Positions 59,301 through 64,000 of a DNA stretch of 64,000 nt are shown one piece after another. The stretch is taken from positions 1 to 64,000 of the forward strand of contig CAMYKZ010000025.1 in assembly GCA_947259045.1 (NCBI GenBank), read 5' to 3'. Under the pieces are notes generated by a model, which was not told where the DNA came from, searched no databases, and saw nothing but the letters and a program-made list of their open reading frames with translations. Position numbers and translations under genes: made by a program. The DNA is from an uncultured Afifella sp. Its GTDB lineage: Bacteria; Pseudomonadota; Alphaproteobacteria; Rhizobiales; Afifellaceae. How positions within the stretch are numbered: position 1 is the first letter of the stretch; every line of letters starts with the position of its first letter.

Positions 59301-61375
59301 TGACTGCGCGCCAGTCCGAGCTGGCCGGCCTGCTGGATACCACCAGCAGCACACTCGTCAACACAATCCAGGCGCGCGGCAGCGCGGTTATTGCCGGCAT
59401 CGAGGAACAGGGACAGGCATTCATCAGCAGTGTCGAAGGCCGCGGCAATGCGCTGGTTGAAGCGATCAGCAATGAGAGCCAGACAGCCAGCCAGCAGCTT
59501 GATGAAAGCGGACGCAAGCTCGTGACTGTCCTGAACGAACGCACCAGCGGAATCGTCGAGCAGGTTTCTGCAACAAATGACAAGGTCCGTGACGAGATCC
59601 AGACCATGCTCAGCAGGCTCGACGGCACGAACGAGCAGGTTCAGACGATCCTGATATCGGCCGGCGAACAGCTGGGATCTATCGAAGCGAGATTGTCCGA
59701 CCAGTCGCAGACCCTGCGCGAAGCTCTCGATGCTGCGGCTCGCGATACCGGGACGTCGACGACAATCCTGACGGACCAGATCAAAACCCTGCGCGACGTA
59801 TCCACACATGTGCTTCGCGACATCAGTTCTATTGCCGGCCAGTTCGAAAGCCAGACAGCGTCTCTTTCCGGCGCCAATGCGAACCTTGTGGAAACCAATC
59901 TGGTTGTCGAACAAAACCTCTCCGACCGCCAGGAGGCGCTTGGGTCGATCGCAGAAGGACTGGCAACCAACGCCCAGGCGGTTGAAGAACGCCTGAGCAG
60001 CCTGACCATGATTTTGTCGGAGACGTTGAACACTGCCGAGCAGCGGGTCGCGTCGCTCAGCGAGGCGCTGGCGCAGCGCACCGAGGATTCCACCCGGTCA
60101 GCGACCAATATGCTGGAATCGACAATCACATCAGCCGATGAACGGGTCGGAGCAATCAGCGAAGCGCTTGGCCGTCGCGCGGAAGATGCCGCCCGATCGG
60201 CAATCGGTCAGTTTGAAACCATGCGGCTTGCCGCCGCCGCAGAGGGCAAACGCGCAGTGGAAAGTGTTGAAGCCGCCCGCGCCGAGCTGGAAGAACAGCT
60301 GAATAACGCCAGCAGCCGGACCGACGAGACAGTCCGCACAACGGCACACAGACTGGTGGAAGAGATTACCAGAGCCGTTGGCGAAGCCACCACGCGATTT
60401 GGCGAAACCGCCGAAGACATGCGCAAGGCAGCCTGGGATCTGCAGAAAGAACTCGACGATACAAGAGGCGAATTGCGCCGCGGGGTCCTCGACATGCCAG
60501 AAGAGGCTCGCGAAACCACCTCCGCAATGCGCAGGGCTATTGCAGAACAGATCGAAGCCATCAATGAATTGTCCGGCCTCGTCGCCCGCTACGCGCCTGA
60601 TTTTGATACCATGCCCTCTATCACGCAAAATGCACCGGAAACACGCAAGCTTGCAGCCGTTGCGCCGCCTGAACCGGTTCGGGAGATCGCCAAGCCGCCG
60701 GCGGAACCGGACCTGAGAAACATGGAAAACGAAACACCTGTTCGCCTCGCCAGTTCGGCAGGACGTCCGGCGCGCAGCGAGCGGGTTGTGCCGGAGCCGG
60801 AGGCATCCGTGCCGGCGCGTGCCCCGCGCCGTGCTGCGGTTGCCGAAGCAGTTGAATTCGATCGGCAGAAACCGGCGCCAGCGCCGCGTTCCGGCTCGGG
60901 CGAAGCCCGTGGCTGGGTTGCCGACCTTTTGCGCCGGGCATCGACCGACGACGAAGAGGGTGAACAGTTGAAGGGCGCCAACAATGCGGCGGCTGAGCCG
61001 GCTCCAACCGGCGATCGCCGGTCGCCTTCCCAGGTCGTCGATTCGCTGAATTCACTTTCCGTCGACATTGCCCGGGCTATCGATCACGAGGCCTCTGTCG
61101 AACTTTGGGACCGTTACAAGAAGGGTGAGCGCAATGTCTTTACCCGCCGGCTCTACACTCTTCAGGGACAAAAGACATTCGATGAAATCCGCCGCAAATA
61201 TGAGCGCGACAACGATTTCCAGAACGCCGTCGACCAGTATATTGACGATTTCGAACGTCTGCTCAAACAGGTCTCCCTGAATGACGACGACCAGATGATG
61301 TCGCAGATGTACCTGACGTCGGACACCGGCAAGGTCTATACGATGCTCGCTCACGCAGCCGGACGACTGAGTTAA
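56327..61375 (+). CDS. Giant coiled-coil membrane protein resembling the growth pole ring protein (GPR/RgsE)
   Basis: This 1682-residue protein has an acidic and Arg/Ala-rich N-terminus, two transmembrane helices (about 131-154 and 172-195), then about 1250 residues of nearly uninterrupted amphipathic helix rich in E-R-x-x-x-L and S-E-T repeats, like apolipoprotein-type domains. A Pro/Ala-rich linker leads to a compact C-terminal domain (W-D-R-Y-K-K-G-E-R-N, T-L-Q-G-Q-K-T-F-D-E-I). This layout matches the growth-pole-ring proteins that organise unipolar growth in Agrobacterium and Sinorhizobium. Several ATGs (56327, 56333, 56354, 56363) could start it; none has a strong ribosome-binding site. 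Confidence 0.8.
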   Translation: MRMGIGTSTMGKMPKSDATEAALSAVEEALRIDFGTPDLSAETETVPSESVSDAQNDETGIPDQPEEQARSKAETASERRAERRAARAEKAASKSAEASTDRSRSRKAANDDVRSIGNLLYGLQKRPSAAPFWTAFILSIVWVGLGLAFGASLWADDVAAISSADQLRDAPHLIALAISICVPVVLFWVMALLIWRSQEMRIVSRTMTEVAMRLAEPENIAKESVVTVGQAIRREVAAMGDGIERALARASELEVLVHNEVTSLERSYTDNEHRVRRLLDELVNERESIINNADRVRQAIQGSHSNLVGDLSQTSEQISETAQKAAQKLAEALKEHGDTITISMRDTGEQIAGAVATQTSGLFTQLNEINAELAETIATRGDDLVERLSTTNTNIGDTLAEHGEGLIGRITETGEKLTGEIANRSENALAHLSQASEEIGSMLGSTSSQITSELDAAQARLGQTLGEKSASLLKGLHSAGERIEAAVSVDGNDLLERLNEQGGAFIGKLDERSEGLLNRLNQQSEGLIGNLNEKSEDLIGKLSESGAQIVGRLSDDSSDLVSQLDSRGNSLVDRLANQASNYVEQLNLHGEELTARLDSKTGDVAERLIGKADDATARIERATDIVNQTLAERTKGVIEQLSETGQSVSRSMLEGLEDARLGITSAGDSLTADLSAATEKVQSTGLSTAELLSETGDNITRKISEEAASVQSAMANAGDIMQSAGQNVSSLLGKELSDIEAVLGKAGEDASLRLADQGETIRANIETGLAQMSSLISTEGGQLAASLGERNEALGSLIDTRISQMGETIDTHLGGFDTRIMRSAEDVAVRLASSADAVETAVAGRLAGFEDRFTSRISEVGENFTTKADGLSETLEDRLSRINTALDTRARQISETLVARTRDIATAFQDGQGDMTSALDERLLQLGDTMTNRTTELTESIANRMIEINHGFGERLITVERSFADRANSLEAVLNVTNSTLSERTETLNTMLTARQSELAGLLDTTSSTLVNTIQARGSAVIAGIEEQGQAFISSVEGRGNALVEAISNESQTASQQLDESGRKLVTVLNERTSGIVEQVSATNDKVRDEIQTMLSRLDGTNEQVQTILISAGEQLGSIEARLSDQSQTLREALDAAARDTGTSTTILTDQIKTLRDVSTHVLRDISSIAGQFESQTASLSGANANLVETNLVVEQNLSDRQEALGSIAEGLATNAQAVEERLSSLTMILSETLNTAEQRVASLSEALAQRTEDSTRSATNMLESTITSADERVGAISEALGRRAEDAARSAIGQFETMRLAAAAEGKRAVESVEAARAELEEQLNNASSRTDETVRTTAHRLVEEITRAVGEATTRFGETAEDMRKAAWDLQKELDDTRGELRRGVLDMPEEARETTSAMRRAIAEQIEAINELSGLVARYAPDFDTMPSITQNAPETRKLAAVAPPEPVREIAKPPAEPDLRNMENETPVRLASSAGRPARSERVVPEPEASVPARAPRRAAVAEAVEFDRQKPAPAPRSGSGEARGWVADLLRRASTDDEEGEQLKGANNAAAEPAPTGDRRSPSQVVDSLNSLSVDIARAIDHEASVELWDRYKKGERNVFTRRLYTLQGQKTFDEIRRKYERDNDFQNAVDQYIDDFERLLKQVSLNDDDQMMSQMYLTSDTGKVYTMLAHAAGRLS

Positions 61376-61392
61376 ACCTTCCAAATCTTCCA

Positions 61393-61433
61393 GACACAAA
61401 AAGGGCAGCCACGCGGGCTGCCCTTTTTGTGTC
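61393..61433. terminator. Bidirectional rho-independent terminator
   Basis: An 18-bp perfect stem (61393-61410 with 61416-61433) around a 5-base loop contains A5 and T5 runs flanking the G+C core GGGCAGCC, so it can terminate both the giant plus-strand gene and the convergent Mla-type operon. Confidence 0.93.
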
Positions 61434-61454
61434 TTTGCCATTGAACGAAGGTTT

Positions 61455-62075
61455 TCAGATCCGGCTCAGCACCCAGCGGGTAATCTCGCCAAAAGCCTCG
61501 TCCATCGCTGCATCCAGCGCTGCGACGTAATCATTGTTGCTGCTGCCCGATACCGGCGCCCGCGTGTTGACGATATTGGTTGCCCGCACCTGCCCGTTAC
61601 GGTCATTCATCAATTTCACGCTGAACGAGACGACGGCCTCGCCATTGGATATTTCGAAAGACCGGACATCGATCACAATCTGATAGTCGATCAGCAGCCC
61701 CTGCCCCGGAATGCCGACCGCCTTGACCCGTCCGGTATTCTGCAAAGTCTCCATCAATCGGGCCTGCAGCAATCGTGGCAACCGGTCGCTCCAGACCGCG
61801 CCGCCAAGATAGGCATATTCAATGTCCGATGGCCGCGCAGCAATCCTGTCCGTGTCGAGCGATTTCAGTGCACCGGGCTCCGGCACAAGGATCTGCAGCC
61901 GTGTCGCGGATCGCGTGTTCACAGTCAGCGGCGCAGACAGGTCATAAATGGCATCCGGCGTCTTCGGAATAATCGACGCGCAGCCGCTGACCCCCAGCGC
62001 CATAATCCCGATACAGCAAACCCTGGCTGCATCCCGATACGCCGCTCTCCGACGTTTGTTCATTCCTTTGCGCAC
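61455..62075 (-). CDS. ABC-type transport auxiliary lipoprotein (PqiC-like)
   Basis: This 206-residue lipoprotein has an Arg-rich n-region and lipobox G-V-S-G-C, followed by a DUF330/ABC-type auxiliary domain with Y-D-L-S-A-P and a long C-terminal helix (A-L-D-A-A-M-D-E-A-F-G-E-I). Such lipoproteins accompany MCE proteins in outer-membrane lipid transport. The start is a GTG at 62075 with GGGGG upstream, or an ATG at 62063. It follows the MlaD gene by 11 bp. Confidence 0.85.
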   Translation of the reverse strand: MRKGMNKRRRAAYRDAARVCCIGIMALGVSGCASIIPKTPDAIYDLSAPLTVNTRSATRLQILVPEPGALKSLDTDRIAARPSDIEYAYLGGAVWSDRLPRLLQARLMETLQNTGRVKAVGIPGQGLLIDYQIVIDVRSFEISNGEAVVSFSVKLMNDRNGQVRATNIVNTRAPVSGSSNNDYVAALDAAMDEAFGEITRWVLSRI

Positions 62076-62086
62076 CCGGTCGCCCC

Positions 62087-63955
62087 CTATCGCCTTTGAC
62101 CGCCACGATATTGCGGAACTCTGTCAGCCCCGAACAGCACCTGACTTGGATTGCGGTCCAGGTTCGAAATCAGCCGGTCAAGCCGTGAAACGGCCTGACG
62201 CCCCTGTTGAACGAAAGCCTGCAGGTCGCGCAATCCCTGATTGGTAAACCTGTTGACACCGCCGCCAATGGAATCCGCCTGGCGGCTGAACGTATCGGCC
62301 GCCACCTTGATGGATTTCAGCGTCGCCCTTGCATCAGCAACCAGCCCTTCCCCGTCCTCGCCGCCAGCCATTCCATCAATCTTGGCAAGCAGGCTGTTGG
62401 CCTGCTCCGACACGCTTTTGATGTTCGCTACAATGGCGTCGATGTCCTTGCTGGAATTCCCCAGTGCGGTGGTGAACTGATGGACATTGTCGATCGACTG
62501 ATTGATCTTCGCGACATCAACCGACGTCAGGATTTCTTCGGTTTTCTTGCCGATCTCAGGAAGCCTTGCGGTAAACTCCGTGGCATTTTCCAGGTTCGTG
62601 GACAGTGAGGTGATGACGCTGTCGATTTCCGCGCGCCGCGCCGTCAGCGTGTTGGACAGGCTGGTGATCCCGTCAACCGTCTGGCTGACCTTCTCCGGGT
62701 CGATGGCGGCCAGGATTGTTTCGCCCTGTTTCGCCAGTTCTTCCACATTGCCGGATGCACGCGAAATTGAATCCAGCGTCTGTGACACTTTCTCCGGGTC
62801 GACGGCTGCTAATATTCCGTCGAGTTTTTTCGAGGCTTTTGCGACATCCTCGCTAGTCTGCTTGACGACCGCGGGGTCAACTGCCGCCAGAAGCGTTTCG
62901 CCACGCTCCATCAGTCCGTCAAACCGTCCGGACGCGCTTGCGACATTGTCCACCGTCTGGCCGACCTTCTTCGGATCAACCTCGGCCAGGATTGCTTCGC
63001 CCTGTTTTACAAAGCGTTCTATTTCACCGGCAACCTTGCTCACCGCATCGACGGTATTGCGTACTTTTTCCGGGTCCACAGCTGCGAGGATCTCCTCGCC
63101 ACGGCCTACCAGCCCGTCGACACGCCCAGCGGCGCTGGAGATTTTTTCCACCGTTTCCTTCAACAATGACGGCTCAACGGCAGCCAGAATTGTCTCGCTG
63201 CGTTCCATAAGAGCGTCCAGGCGCGCAGACGCACTGGCGATATTGTTGATGGTTTCCTTCACTTTCGCCGAATCGACATCGCCCAGCAGGGTCTCTGCCC
63301 GGGCGACAACGCCCTTCAACTGTCCGGAAATATCGGCAATCGCATCGGCAGCACCGGAAATCGATTTGAGGAACGTCGAGATCTCGTCGGAATTCTGCGC
63401 CAATGCATCGGTGAACTGCTCCACATTGCCGAGTGTCTTGGCAACTGCCGGCGAATTTTCCGTCACCAGCTCTTCGATGGTTTTGAGTGTCGTATCGGCG
63501 CGGCCCAAAATCTGACGCGCGCCGGCCATGAGATCCTCAAATGCCGACTTCTTGGCTTCCATCCAGGCTTTGCCGGAACCGTCCAAAAGCCGCTCCGACG
63601 CCAGGGTTCCGCCGGAAATATCAACATAGGCGATGCCGGTGATGCCCTGATACCCCAGTGACACCGTCGAGTCTCTTTTGATCGGCGTGTCGCTGTTTAC
63701 CGACAGGGTTGCCAGCACCTGGCTGGGGTTGTTTGAATTGAACTGAAGCTTGCGGACGTCACCGACCGGAATTCCGTTGAAAAATACCGAGCTGCCAACG
63801 TCCAGTCCGGCGACGGGACCGGAAAAGATGACGACGAGCTTCTCTTTCGCGACGCCCCGGCCGTCACTTGCCAGCCAGAATATGAACCCGAATGCGAAGA
63901 CCAGAACCGCCAGGGTGAATATGCCGATGATGGCTGTATTCGATTTTGTTTCCAT
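62087..63955 (-). CDS. MlaD/MCE-domain phospholipid transport protein with internal repeats
   Basis: This 622-residue protein is anchored by an N-terminal helix (about 8-29), with one MCE domain (about 38-118, containing G-L-x-V-G-S-S-V-F-F-N-G-I-P-V-G-D-V) and a long helical tail. The tail includes about seven 33-residue repeats ending E-T-I-L-A-A-V-D-P-E-K-V. MCE proteins form hexameric lipid tunnels driven by an ABC ATPase. The ATG at 63955 is preceded by an in-frame GTG; its A overlaps or abuts the end of the upstream gene. Rhizobial homologues are usually shorter. Confidence 0.9.
   Translation of the reverse strand: METKSNTAIIGIFTLAVLVFAFGFIFWLASDGRGVAKEKLVVIFSGPVAGLDVGSSVFFNGIPVGDVRKLQFNSNNPSQVLATLSVNSDTPIKRDSTVSLGYQGITGIAYVDISGGTLASERLLDGSGKAWMEAKKSAFEDLMAGARQILGRADTTLKTIEELVTENSPAVAKTLGNVEQFTDALAQNSDEISTFLKSISGAADAIADISGQLKGVVARAETLLGDVDSAKVKETINNIASASARLDALMERSETILAAVEPSLLKETVEKISSAAGRVDGLVGRGEEILAAVDPEKVRNTVDAVSKVAGEIERFVKQGEAILAEVDPKKVGQTVDNVASASGRFDGLMERGETLLAAVDPAVVKQTSEDVAKASKKLDGILAAVDPEKVSQTLDSISRASGNVEELAKQGETILAAIDPEKVSQTVDGITSLSNTLTARRAEIDSVITSLSTNLENATEFTARLPEIGKKTEEILTSVDVAKINQSIDNVHQFTTALGNSSKDIDAIVANIKSVSEQANSLLAKIDGMAGGEDGEGLVADARATLKSIKVAADTFSRQADSIGGGVNRFTNQGLRDLQAFVQQGRQAVSRLDRLISNLDRNPSQVLFGADRVPQYRGGQRR
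62606..63277 (-). repeat. 33-residue repeat array in the MlaD-type protein
   Basis: Residues 227 to about 450 fall into units of 33 residues (227-259, 260-292, 293-325, 326-358, 385-417 and a diverged last unit), with one 26-residue unit (359-384) missing exactly seven residues. The consensus is V-D-P-E-K-V-x2-T-V-D-x2-S-x-A-S-G-R-x-D-G-L-x2-R-G-E-x-I-L-A-A. Confidence 0.8.
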
Positions 63956-63959
63956 CACA

Positions 63960-64000
63960 TCACCCGTGCACTGAGCTCGAAGCAGCGCGGGAACGCTCGC
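63960..64000 (-). CDS. 3' end of the gene upstream of mlaD, probably the ABC ATPase
   Basis: Only 41 bp remain. One minus frame gives E-R-S-R-A-A-S-S-S-V-H-G and a stop at 63960-63962, like the end of an MlaF-type ATPase; another frame reads to a TGA at 63955-63957 overlapping the mlaD ATG. The choice between them cannot be settled here. The MCE operon context predicts an ABC ATPase. Confidence 0.3.
   Translation of the reverse strand, partial: ERSRAASSSVHG

Noticed and set aside
58373-59914. 513-codon open frame on the minus strand
   Set aside because: It is antisense to the repetitive helical part of the giant pole protein; its composition mirrors the coding strand, and it has no family motif.

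Overview
This 64 kb chromosomal window comes from an alphaproteobacterium, most likely a member of the Hyphomicrobiales (Rhizobiales). The evidence is the core-gene order purL-bolA-grxD, rpsD-murI-trmJ-icd, alaS-recA-cckA and dksA, the CckA hybrid kinase, an alphaproteobacterial-type DksA with a degenerate zinc finger, and a 1682-residue protein resembling the growth-pole-ring protein of polar-growing rhizobia. I saw no tRNA, rRNA, CRISPR array or recognisable insertion sequence.

Region 1 (1-6751) is the accessory highlight. A tightly spaced minus-strand operon reads di-heme peroxidase, di-heme peroxidase, Rieske protein, molybdopterin oxidoreductase of the arsenite-oxidase family. This gene content is that of iodate reductase (idrABP1P2), here in the order P2-P1-B-A. 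A Crp/Fnr regulator is divergently transcribed, and two FNR/FixK-like boxes lie in the shared promoter region. A HEAT-repeat protein, cut by the window edge, lies downstream.

Region 2 (6935-28945) is mostly housekeeping: purine synthesis (purL), BolA and the monothiol glutaredoxin, an exported metallo-beta-lactamase-fold protein, rpsD, murI, trmJ, icd, an Lrp regulator with a candidate operator, a cyclic-nucleotide-gated K+ channel, alaS, recA with an SOS-type promoter, cckA, a FliO-like membrane protein with a very long acidic tail, dksA and a MoxR ATPase.

Region 3 (29014-41619) holds a complete branched-chain/amide-type ABC importer (binding protein, two permeases, two ATPases) behind an FAD amine/amino-acid oxidase. 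It also has SixA, YcjX-YcjF, an exported hypothetical protein and a CoxE-like VWA protein with an apparent frameshift near its end.

Region 4 (41641-55560) is redox-centred. A three-gene 2-oxoacid:ferredoxin oxidoreductase operon (GltD-like Fe-S flavoprotein, KorA, KorB) is bracketed by a gutted and an intact copy of a DUF4328 gene in the same orientation. It is followed by an RND efflux pair, an MFS transporter, a DUF922 lipoprotein, and a ferredoxin reductase next to a [2Fe-2S] ferredoxin.

Region 5 (55707-64000) contains a decayed Hpt phosphotransferase gene, the giant growth-pole-ring-like protein, and the end of an MCE/Mla lipid-transport operon whose MlaD protein carries a 33-residue repeat array.
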